From NCBI GenBank assembly GCA_002786065.1, contig NHNY01000041.1:50668-114667 (forward strand): a stretch of 64,000 nucleotides of DNA. Reading direction: 5' to 3'. The translations under genes and the position numbers were made by a program. Numbering within the stretch: position 1 is the first letter of the stretch; each line of letters opens with the position of its first letter. Origin of the DNA: Microcyclospora pomicola. Taxonomy: Eukaryota; Ascomycota; Dothideomycetes; Capnodiales. Positions 57,052-64,000 of the stretch are shown piece after piece. Below the pieces are notes generated by a model that did no database searches, was not told the origin of the DNA, and was given only the letters and a program-made list of their open reading frames with translations.

Positions 57052-57138
57052 TGATCACAGTGCTCACCGCTGCTTGGCTCTATATCAAGCTCAAATCCCA
57101 GTATAAGAGCCAAACCAAGCTATCCAGCATCTCCAATT

Positions 57139-58242
57139 ATGGCAAACAATCACTTCAACTCAGACCAATCCACCCAAAGCTCTTCCAACCAGCCCCAGAC
57201 CCCATTTGAGATTGAACCAGAGGTCATTATGCAGCTTGGAAGAAGCATGGAGCTTCCACCTCATCTCCAAGAATCTATGGAAGGGTTAGCCCAACATCCC
57301 GGCTTCAATGCCTTAATGGCAACCTTCCAAAGGCTTCAAAACCAGAATTCAGGCCCTCAACCAGTCCCAATAGAGTCTCGACCTATTCCAAGAAACCCCA
57401 TACCCCCAATGCAACCTCTACAGACTGGCCCATTACCATCATTCATTGTGCCACCTCAGGACCCAACTGCCACAGTTAGGCCAAAGGACCCTAAGGTACA
57501 CATCAAAGGGCCAGGCAAACTCAAGACTGCTGCCAGAAATGCAGCCTTTGAGACATGGTGGCTGGAGGTTGAGAACTATTTGGACCAAATGGAACAGTTC
57601 CAGTTTGGGAGACCAATGACTGGTGGAGAAAAGCTTGGATTGGTGTCAACATTGTTGGAGGACAACAACTTGTTTGCATGGACAGATGCATCAAAAGGTG
57701 TCAGGTTGTTGTCATTACCTGATCAAGAGGCAAGGTGGGCCAGTCAATTGAACTTCTTGAAGTTCAAACAGACTGATCTTGATTGGGATGAGACCAAGAG
57801 AAGGAACTTTGAGAGCATGGTACAGAAGACAACTGTGAGGAAGTTTGCAATTGACCTGCAAGCTGCCTATGACAGGCTTCCTCCACCAAAGAATGTAGAC
57901 ATGCTGGCAAGAAGGTTCCAAAGTGGCATTAAGACTCAGGTTAGGAATGAACTTGACAAACTCCAAGTCTTAGTGTCAAATACTCCATACCATGAGTACA
58001 TCACAAGGGCCATGACCATTGATGAACTCAACTTTCACAACAAGAACCATGGCTATGCTGCATTGTTGAGACAACAAGAGGAAAAACTCAATGCCATGAC
58101 CAACAAGTTCAATCAATGGGAAAAGAAGAACAAGAAGCCCAAACCTGTTAATGATGGCTCCAAGGAGAGAAAGAGATGGAGAAAGCTTTGTTACACCTGC
58201 CAATCCCCTGACCATCTTGCCAATGAGTGTCCAAAAAAATGA
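57139..58242 (+). CDS. gag: retrotransposon Gag
   Basis: 367 residues. The proline/glutamine-rich N-terminus leads to a retrotransposon gag domain (about 125-300) with AFETWWLEVENYLDQMEQF and a later MLARRFQSGIKTQVRNEL. Near the C-terminus is one zinc knuckle, CYTC-QSPD-H-LANE-C, of the CX2CX4HX4C type. Gag assembles the virus-like particle and packages the element RNA. The stop TGA at 58240-58242 overlaps the pol ATG (58239). Confidence 0.93.
   Translation: MANNHFNSDQSTQSSSNQPQTPFEIEPEVIMQLGRSMELPPHLQESMEGLAQHPGFNALMATFQRLQNQNSGPQPVPIESRPIPRNPIPPMQPLQTGPLPSFIVPPQDPTATVRPKDPKVHIKGPGKLKTAARNAAFETWWLEVENYLDQMEQFQFGRPMTGGEKLGLVSTLLEDNNLFAWTDASKGVRLLSLPDQEARWASQLNFLKFKQTDLDWDETKRRNFESMVQKTTVRKFAIDLQAAYDRLPPPKNVDMLARRFQSGIKTQVRNELDKLQVLVSNTPYHEYITRAMTIDELNFHNKNHGYAALLRQQEEKLNAMTNKFNQWEKKNKKPKPVNDGSKERKRWRKLCYTCQSPDHLANECPKK
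58233..58242 (+). promoter_or_regulatory. gag-pol junction: A7 slippery run and ATGA overlap
   Basis: Seven A residues at 58233-58239 form A-AAA-AAA in the gag frame, a classical -1 frameshift heptamer. A -1 slip there enters exactly the pol frame at 58239. The same spot is also an ATGA start/stop overlap, which would allow termination-reinitiation. Either could set the Gag:Pol ratio. Confidence 0.6.
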
Positions 58243-61200
58243 GTGGTGGTAGCTATAGGGCATTGGCTGCCATTGGAGAAGCCCAACTTATCCAACCAGT
58301 CCCTAAGGACCTAGATGGTCTTGGTGAAGGACTGACAAAGCTGGCTGAGCAGTTGGTAGTTGAACATTGCAACTTGTTGAGTGCTCCCATAGACACTCCA
58401 AATCTTGTTGATGCCACTCTTGAACATCTTGCTGCCATCGATAACAAGTTGTTCACCATAAATGGCAAGATTGGGCCACCTGATAGAATCAGAAAGGCCA
58501 AGTTCACTGTTGATAGTGGAGCATCTGGGGTGTATATTGCCAGAAAATTGGCAGACAGGTTGCCTAATGGATTGAGAAAATCCATTACTACAATCCAGAT
58601 TAAATTACCTAATGGCCAGATCCTAAGATCAGATGAGGCTATCATGACTCCAATCTCCCTTGGGACCTGGCATGATACTCTTGTTGGAGCAAGGGTAGTG
58701 GATCTGGAGGACTTTGATGTGATCCTTGGCTTGTCATGGCTTGAACAAGTCAATCCTTGGATCAATTGGCAAAAGGGAGAGATGCACTTGAAGGATGGTC
58801 AAGGCAAGTCTCATGCAGTCAGGACTCATTCCAAGGTCTTTGATTTGGCTGCAACCAGTCATCAAGAATATGAGTTGATGGACCTCTTGATTCCTATAGA
58901 TCACATCCAAGAAGATGATCAAGTCTATCTTGGCTGGTTCAGGAATGGAGTTATTGAATCCATCTCCATGATCCAAGAAGGGCTTCAACCAAGAGCAGTT
59001 GATCCCCAGTTTCAACCTTTGGTGGATCAATACCCACATCTTTGGAAGGATTCCCTTCCCAATGGGCTTCCAAAACCAAGGTTCACAGACCACAAAATTG
59101 ACACTGGAGACTCCAAGCCTGTCAACAATCCAGCATATCAATTGAACCCACAACAACTGGAGGAGCAAGCCAACCAGGTCCAACAACTGCTTGATAAGGG
59201 ACTGGTAAGGCCATCTTCAAGCCCTTGGGGCAGTCCAGTCTTGTTTGTGCCTAAACCTGGTGGCAATTGGAGAATGTGTGTTGACTACAGGGCCCTCAAT
59301 AAGGTCACTGTTAAGAACACATTTCCCTTGCCTAGGATTCAAGACTGCCTTGATGCCATTGCTCCAGCCAAGTACTTCAGCAAGCTTGACCTTGTTTCTG
59401 GATTTTGGCAGCTGTTGGTGGACCAGAAAGATGTTCATAAGACAGCCTTCAATACCAGAGATGGCAAATATGAGTTCATGGTTATGCCATTTGGCTTGAC
59501 CAATGCTCCATCTTCATTTCAAACATTGATGAATGATTTGTTGAGAGATTTGCTCTGGAAATGCTGTGTGGTGTATCTTGATGACATCTTGATTTACTCC
59601 AACTCAAAGGCTGAACATGAACAACACCTCCAAGCAGTGTTTCAAAAGCTCCAAGAGGCTGACCTTTTCTGTTCTCCAGCCAAATGTGAGATTGGAGTCA
59701 CAGAAGTTACCTTTTGTGGCCACTTGGTAAGGCATAACCAAGTTGAACCTATGGCTGACAAGGTCAAAGCCATCACAGACTGGCCACAACCCACCAATGT
59801 TCAGGAAGTTAGGCAATTCCTTGGTCTTGTTGGTTATTACAGGAGATACATCTCAGGGTTTGCCAAAATGGCAGCCTGCTTGTCAGACTTAATTAAGGAA
59901 GATGATGCCCTACTTAGGACCAAAAAGAGAAGGCCTATCAAATGGAATGCTGGATGTGCCATTGCATTTGCTGGATTGAAACAAGCTATGTCAAGTGCAC
60001 CAGTATTAGCACCACCAAATGTCTCCAAGCCCTTCCAAATAGAGACTGATGCCTCTGACTGGGCAATTGGTGCAGCTCTGTATCAACATGATGACGACAA
60101 CAAGTTGCATCCAGTGGCCTTTAGTGGCAGGAAGTTACAGAATGCTGAGCTCAATTACCCAGTTCATGAGAAGGAGGGCCTTGCAATTAAGGAAGCCCTA
60201 AGGACTTGGAACCATTATGTGGTCAATGGTCATAAAATCACTGTATTGACAGACCATGACAGCCTCAAGTATCTCAACACTGCTACCAACCCTAGCAAAA
60301 GAATTGCCAGATGGGTTGAAGAGTTCCAAGGCTATGATCTTGAGATCAAATATAGAAGGGGAGCTGAGGCTATTGTACCTGATGCTATTTCAAGGAGGCC
60401 AGACTTTATGGCCTCGATGAGATTCAAGTTGGATGAGACTGAGACCTTCCCAGTAGCGATGTATGCCTACTTGACCACCAAGGAACTGCCAAAAGACAAA
60501 CATTTGTCAGAGTTGGTTCAGGAGAAGGCAGAACATTTTGAGTTGATCCAACCACTTGGGGAAGACATCACCAAGCTTGGATATAGGTTGCCAGACAACC
60601 TTGGCACTGCCCCATTCCTGGAGCACCAGTTGAGATGGGACTTTGTTGAGACTATCCACAATCAATATGGTCATCTTGGATATCCAGGGTTGATGGGTTA
60701 CATCCAACACAGAGCTTGGTGGCCAAGAATGGTAGATGATCTCAAGTCTTTCACACATAGGTGTCCAACTTGTCAATTGGTACAAAAGGCAAAGCCAGAC
60801 AAACCTGAGAACAGGGAAAAGCAGTACCACCAAGTCAACAACAAGTTGCTACCTTTTGAGAGGTGGGCAATTGATGTTGTTGGTCCACTTGAAAAGACCC
60901 TTGATGGCAATGAATTCATCATCACAGCTATTGATGTGGCTACAGGCTGGCCAGTTGCCAAAGCTGTTCCTAGTGCAGATGATGAGGCCACTGCCAAATT
61001 CATTTATGAGGACATATATAGTTTATATGGTCCCCCAAGAGAGTTGCTCTCTGACAATGGCAAGAATTTCTTGTCAAGAGTTGTTGCCCACCTTTTGGCA
61101 CAGCTCAAAACTCATCAAGACTTGACAAGCCCCTACCATCCACAGACAAATGGTAAGGTTGAGAACTTCAATGGCTCTCTTGGCAAGGTCTTGACTAAGA

Positions 61201-62303
61201 TGTGTATTGGCACTGACTTGAGATGCTGGGACACATTCTTACATGAAGCTCTGTTATGGTTGAGAAGTAGGCAGCATGCCACAACCAAATTGAGCCCATT
61301 CTACCTTGTGTATGGCCAACATCCAAGGATTTTGCAAGATGAGAATGCAATGAGGCCTGTCAACATGTCAGTGGCAGATCCAGATACCAAATTGATTCAA
61401 GTAAGACATGCAAGGCAGCTTGCAAATGAAAGGTTGTTGCAGAGAGCTCAAGCCAGAGGCTTGATTGATGCCAAGATACTTCAACCTGAAGCAAATGCAA
61501 GGAGAAAGGTTGGTGACTGGGTTCTTTTACAAAACCCAAAACCAACAAAGCTCCAGCCTAAATGGATTGGTCCATACCAAGTAGCCAAATCACATTGGCT
61601 TGGAACATATGCTTTGAGAACACCAACTGGGAGAATTTTGAAGCACTTGGTACATGGCAACAGGCTCATCACAGCCCATTGCAAAAGTGCAAAAGACTTT
61701 TGGAACAAGCAGCCTACAAGAAATGATAGGGGCATTGTTGCAAGTTCCCCAGAAATTGATAATGTTCTGGATGAGCATAATGTTGATCATGTTGATGTCA
61801 AAGAATTGTCAACATGGTCAGAACAGAAATGGAGGCAACTCCAGGCCTTGCCAAAGAAGGATCATGCTTCTGCAGGAGCAAGAAGGTTCTTGGTAGGGGA
61901 GGGAGATTCTATGGTGGTTAATAACAATTCTTTAATCACAGATCTCACCTCAAGGTCAAGGAAGACCAAGGCTAGATTACAGTCTAAGAAAGGGACTGTA
62001 CAGCCAAATGTGTTGGTTCCAAGAGCCCCAACAGCTGTCACTGTTGACAAGGCTCCCAGAGTCTTTGAAGTAGTGGATAATAGGCCAGATGTTCAGTTGG
62101 CACCACAAGGTGTGCAGCTTGAGACAACAAGTCCACAAAGACTGGAACCACTGGAAGTAGATGACATGGTTGTTGACAGACAACATGTTGTTGGAACTCC
62201 AGAAACACCAGTTGAACCAGAGCTTGACAACTCTGAACCAACTGGGAGGCAGAGACCATCAGGTTTGAGGCAAAGACCTAGGAAGAAACAACAAAATTGG
62301 TGA
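58239..62303 (+). CDS. pol: retrotransposon Pol polyprotein (PR-RT-RH-IN)
   Basis: 1,354 residues if counted from the ATG at 58239; the frame is open from before the gag stop. The aspartic protease has VDSGASG with Asp92. Reverse transcriptase has WRMCVDYRALNKVT, and YLDDILIYS with Asp448-Asp449. RNase H has ETDASDWAIGA and LTDHDSLKYL. Integrase has a zinc finger (HX4H...CX2C, ending HRCPTCQ) and the catalytic triad Asp879 (AIDVVGPL), Asp939 (SDNGKNF) and Glu975 (NGKVENF), with exactly 35 residues between the last two. A GPY/F-type module (WIGPYQV) follows. The last 250 residues have no chromodomain that I can recognise. No stop or frameshift interrupts the frame, so all enzymatic activities look intact. 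Codons avoid CpG almost completely. Confidence 0.95.
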   Translation: MSGGSYRALAAIGEAQLIQPVPKDLDGLGEGLTKLAEQLVVEHCNLLSAPIDTPNLVDATLEHLAAIDNKLFTINGKIGPPDRIRKAKFTVDSGASGVYIARKLADRLPNGLRKSITTIQIKLPNGQILRSDEAIMTPISLGTWHDTLVGARVVDLEDFDVILGLSWLEQVNPWINWQKGEMHLKDGQGKSHAVRTHSKVFDLAATSHQEYELMDLLIPIDHIQEDDQVYLGWFRNGVIESISMIQEGLQPRAVDPQFQPLVDQYPHLWKDSLPNGLPKPRFTDHKIDTGDSKPVNNPAYQLNPQQLEEQANQVQQLLDKGLVRPSSSPWGSPVLFVPKPGGNWRMCVDYRALNKVTVKNTFPLPRIQDCLDAIAPAKYFSKLDLVSGFWQLLVDQKDVHKTAFNTRDGKYEFMVMPFGLTNAPSSFQTLMNDLLRDLLWKCCVVYLDDILIYSNSKAEHEQHLQAVFQKLQEADLFCSPAKCEIGVTEVTFCGHLVRHNQVEPMADKVKAITDWPQPTNVQEVRQFLGLVGYYRRYISGFAKMAACLSDLIKEDDALLRTKKRRPIKWNAGCAIAFAGLKQAMSSAPVLAPPNVSKPFQIETDASDWAIGAALYQHDDDNKLHPVAFSGRKLQNAELNYPVHEKEGLAIKEALRTWNHYVVNGHKITVLTDHDSLKYLNTATNPSKRIARWVEEFQGYDLEIKYRRGAEAIVPDAISRRPDFMASMRFKLDETETFPVAMYAYLTTKELPKDKHLSELVQEKAEHFELIQPLGEDITKLGYRLPDNLGTAPFLEHQLRWDFVETIHNQYGHLGYPGLMGYIQHRAWWPRMVDDLKSFTHRCPTCQLVQKAKPDKPENREKQYHQVNNKLLPFERWAIDVVGPLEKTLDGNEFIITAIDVATGWPVAKAVPSADDEATAKFIYEDIYSLYGPPRELLSDNGKNFLSRVVAHLLAQLKTHQDLTSPYHPQTNGKVENFNGSLGKVLTKMCIGTDLRCWDTFLHEALLWLRSRQHATTKLSPFYLVYGQHPRILQDENAMRPVNMSVADPDTKLIQVRHARQLANERLLQRAQARGLIDAKILQPEANARRKVGDWVLLQNPKPTKLQPKWIGPYQVAKSHWLGTYALRTPTGRILKHLVHGNRLITAHCKSAKDFWNKQPTRNDRGIVASSPEIDNVLDEHNVDHVDVKELSTWSEQKWRQLQALPKKDHASAGARRFLVGEGDSMVVNNNSLITDLTSRSRKTKARLQSKKGTVQPNVLVPRAPTAVTVDKAPRVFEVVDNRPDVQLAPQGVQLETTSPQRLEPLEVDDMVVDRQHVVGTPETPVEPELDNSEPTGRQRPSGLRQRPRKKQQNW

Positions 62304-62491
62304 CCAAGTCTTATTGCATTTTCTCTCAAACAAACTGCATGGAATCTGGCTGCTTAATGCAGCAACCATTGCCTTAAAGAAACCCAAGGACAACTTTTAG
62401 AGGAATCAATCATCCTCAATTCATTGAACAAAATCATCAAAACCCAAGAAAACACCAAGGATCTCCACCATCAGATTCCAAGAATCCATAC
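62304..62491. other. tail-to-tail spacer in the retrotransposon
   Basis: 188 bp between the pol stop and the stop of the antisense ORF. The two units converge here, so 3' ends of sense and antisense transcripts may overlap. No structure recognised. Confidence 0.5.
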
Positions 62492-63460
62492 TCACTCATC
62501 TTCCTCCTCCTCCACAATCCTAGAAAGCTCCACATCATCAGCATGAATGTCAGGAGCCCCAAACATGTTGTTGAGATCCTGAGGGCCATTGGAGGCATTG
62601 ATGGCTGCTAAATTGCTGGCCAAGGCAGATTGGAACTGAGTGACTCTGTTCATCACATCAATCCAAAACCTGCCATTGGTGGTATCAGCTGGGGAAGCAA
62701 CAGGGATCCTGATGTGAAGGCCAGTTGGTGCAGGTCTCATTGTTGGCCCTGAAACAGCCATACCCTCAGGCTGAGGCTGATTGAATTGACCAGAGAAGTT
62801 GGCATTGTTACCAAAGCTGTGACTCCTGGATCTCTGACCTCTCAATGGTGGACTCATGGAAGCCCTGGCTCTCTTGTTGCCCTTGCTTGAGCCATCTGGA
62901 TTCCTGTTGTTGTTCTTGAGAGTGGTTTTGGAGACCAAGGAACATTCCCACCACTTGTTGGTGAGCAGACAGTTGGAACAAGCTCCATATGCCACAACCT
63001 TCCCACTGAGACCAGTGACTGTGGTGCAATTCTTGAACTTCTTGTTGGCAGTTCCCTTAGCACACTTTGCACAAGCATCATTGGTATGCCTGGTCCTTCC
63101 ATAACTGGCTTCAATACCCATTGCCACCAAGGAATACTGGGAGAATGATCCAGCAAAGGTATCCTTGTTGGGGTTGAACTCCAAAAGGGCTGTCAACCTC
63201 AATGGTCCAGAGCCAGCAGGGCTGGCATTTGCAACATCCAGAAAACACTCCCACTGAGCCCCCATTCCAGTCTTTGGACCATCAGCTCTCAAAATGTTGA
63301 AGAACTGCACCAGCATACCCAAGCTCCACTTCCTGATCTTCTTGAATTCCACCAAAATGTTGGCTTTGGTGATATTGACCCCAGCAGTGTTGGTGTTAGA
63401 AGATGCAACTGGTACCAAGATCCTAGAGCTGGATGGAGTGTTGATTGGAGAGAAAGACAT
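62492..63460 (-). CDS. antisense ORF of the retrotransposon, six-cysteine (DUF3716-like) protein
   Basis: 322 residues from the ATG at 63460 (the frame stays open further upstream without an ATG), transcribed against gag-pol. An N-terminal serine/threonine-rich part is followed by IRKWSLGMLVQFFNILRA, GMGAQWECFLDVAN and LRLTALLEF. Then six cysteines at 130, 133, 145, 161, 164 and 173: CX2CX11CX15CX2CX8C, with AKCAKG, a TTVTGL core and GACSNC. The spacing and the pattern C-x2-C-x-K-G...C...G-x-C-x-N-C resemble DUF3716, a fungal cysteine domain of unknown function; this is from memory of the pattern. A basic patch (KGNKRARASMSPPLRGQRSRS) and an acidic end (VEEEEDE) complete it. It has no signal peptide or membrane span, so it is not envelope-like. 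It could bind nucleic acid. Confidence 0.7.
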   Translation of the reverse strand: MSFSPINTPSSSRILVPVASSNTNTAGVNITKANILVEFKKIRKWSLGMLVQFFNILRADGPKTGMGAQWECFLDVANASPAGSGPLRLTALLEFNPNKDTFAGSFSQYSLVAMGIEASYGRTRHTNDACAKCAKGTANKKFKNCTTVTGLSGKVVAYGACSNCLLTNKWWECSLVSKTTLKNNNRNPDGSSKGNKRARASMSPPLRGQRSRSHSFGNNANFSGQFNQPQPEGMAVSGPTMRPAPTGLHIRIPVASPADTTNGRFWIDVMNRVTQFQSALASNLAAINASNGPQDLNNMFGAPDIHADDVELSRIVEEEEDE

Positions 63461-63975
63461 GATGGCTAGGGATTGTTTGGTGAGGAAGAAGGTGGTTTGA
63501 AGGCTGTTGAGGCAGTTGAAGGTGATGATGGTCAAGAAGAAGGAGATTGTTGTTGTCAAGGTTGATCAAGTGGAAGATGTTGTTGATGTAAAAGAGATGG
63601 AGGATTGGTGGGAAGGTCACAGACTATATGGACCTTGTTGCCAGCCTGAGGACACATTAGGCACTAACCCCTGAGGTTTGGTTGAGGATCTGCTGATCAA
63701 TTGGGGGAATGAAGGTGTCACAAGGCACTGAAGTGAAGGCATAAGGCCTTCTGAAGTGAAAAGTGATGGCCATGTGCCCCTCTTGGAGGTCATGCCATTG
63801 ACTTGAGTGAATCTGAAATGGCATGAGATGGTCATTTTCACTAGGGATTACTGAAGGATTTTCTTTGTTTGAAGGCTTGTGAGAGGCTACAAGTGAAGTG
63901 ATGGACTGCCATTCACTCCATGAAGGCCACATTAAGCCATGAATGACACCCTCTCACCAGGTGTTGAGAGATCTT
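63461..63975. other. non-coding region between antisense ORF and polypurine tract
   Basis: About 500 bp, CpG-free. By position it should hold the promoter of the antisense ORF. Short minus-strand frames (63657-63932, 91 codons; 63617-63841) overlap here without recognisable content. Confidence 0.45.
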
Positions 63976-63987
63976 GGTAGGGGAGGA
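63976..63987 (+). other. polypurine tract
   Basis: GGTAGGGGAGGA directly precedes the 3' LTR. This purine run is the expected RNase H-resistant primer for plus-strand DNA synthesis, and its position confirms the LTR boundary. Confidence 0.8.
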
Positions 63988-64000
63988 TGTGAGAATGATC
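63988..64000 (+). repeat. first 13 bases of the 3' LTR
   Basis: TGTGAGAATGATC, identical to 56659-56671. The window ends here, so LTR identity and target-site duplication cannot be assessed. Confidence 0.85.

Larger units (their letters stand above)
56659..57059 (+). repeat. 5' LTR (right end tentative)
   Basis: The left end is fixed by the match of 56659-56671 to 63988-64000. The right end is my proposal: TCACA at 57055-57059 is the inverse of the starting TGTGA, giving a 401-bp LTR with 5-bp terminal inverted repeats. The following bases (GTGCTCACCGCTG) do not begin with TGG, so an ordinary tRNA primer-binding site is not evident; the LTR could end slightly elsewhere, or priming may be unusual. 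Confidence 0.65.
56659..64000 (+). mobile_element. Ty3/gypsy LTR retrotransposon with antisense third ORF
   Basis: From the 5' LTR start (TGTGAGAATGATC at 56659) to the same 13 bases at 63988-64000, where the window ends inside the 3' LTR. Order: LTR, gag (57139-58242), pol (protease, reverse transcriptase, RNase H, integrase; to 62303), antisense ORF (63460-62492), polypurine tract, LTR. The reverse transcriptase-before-integrase order defines Ty3/gypsy (Metaviridae-like). All three ORFs are unbroken, so the copy may be recent. The element is nearly CpG-free, unlike the host. Target-site duplication cannot be checked because the right flank is outside the window. No chromodomain is visible after the integrase. 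Confidence 0.95.

Noticed and set aside
61680-62303. Chromodomain at the Pol C-terminus
   Set aside because: The region after the GPY/F-like module is low in aromatics and lacks the usual chromodomain pattern.
62492-63460. Envelope-like gene in the retrotransposon
   Set aside because: The ORF is antisense, has no signal peptide or membrane span, and its cysteines form zinc-finger-like pairs.
56659-64000. Classical RIP as the cause of the CpG loss
   Set aside because: CpA is abundant, there are no premature stops in gag or pol, and only CpG is missing, so a CpA-to-TpA signature is not what I see.

Overview
This window is nuclear DNA of a filamentous ascomycete (Pezizomycotina; I lean towards Dothideomycetes, but that is inference). 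The evidence is gene content (CSN5, a C2H2 regulator with a fungal-specific regulatory domain, an SH3/WW RasGEF, a Tom40 with two introns), dense monocistronic genes on both strands, and short introns of about 50-150 bp with GT...YAG ends that restore reading frame exactly where conserved proteins are interrupted. I rebuilt the spliced models by hand; each joins exons in phase unless stated.

Layout, 0-24 kb: 3' end of a farnesylatable DnaJ (Hsp40); COP9 signalosome CSN5; mitochondrial dynamin MGM1; cohesin SCC3/STAG; AIM6-like membrane phosphodiesterase; mitochondrial IF-3; a small secreted protein; a MAPEG membrane protein; phospholipase D; a C2H2/MHR transcription factor. 24-28 kb: a 4.4-kb gene-free divergent region. 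28-40 kb: CDC25-type RasGEF, secreted GH16 glycosidase, a serine-hydrolase-like gene with an in-frame stop, and a serine/proline-rich unknown. 40-55 kb: DNF3-like P4 flippase, FEX fluoride exporter, TOM40, 6-phosphofructo-2-kinase, and another unknown. MGM1, IF-3, TOM40 and possibly AIM6 serve mitochondria, but they are not co-directional and I see no operon-like logic.

56.7-64 kb: a nearly complete Ty3/gypsy LTR retrotransposon. The 5' LTR begins at 56659, gag and pol are intact, the polypurine tract is at 63976, and the first 13 bases of the 3' LTR are the last bases of the window. Two properties stand out. The element is almost devoid of CpG (about eleven in 7.3 kb by eye, against several per 60 bases in the flanking host DNA), yet its ORFs are intact. 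It also carries a third, antisense ORF of 322 codons between pol and the 3' LTR, encoding a protein with a six-cysteine motif resembling the fungal DUF3716 pattern. This antisense-ORF, CpG-free element is the best candidate here for something undescribed.
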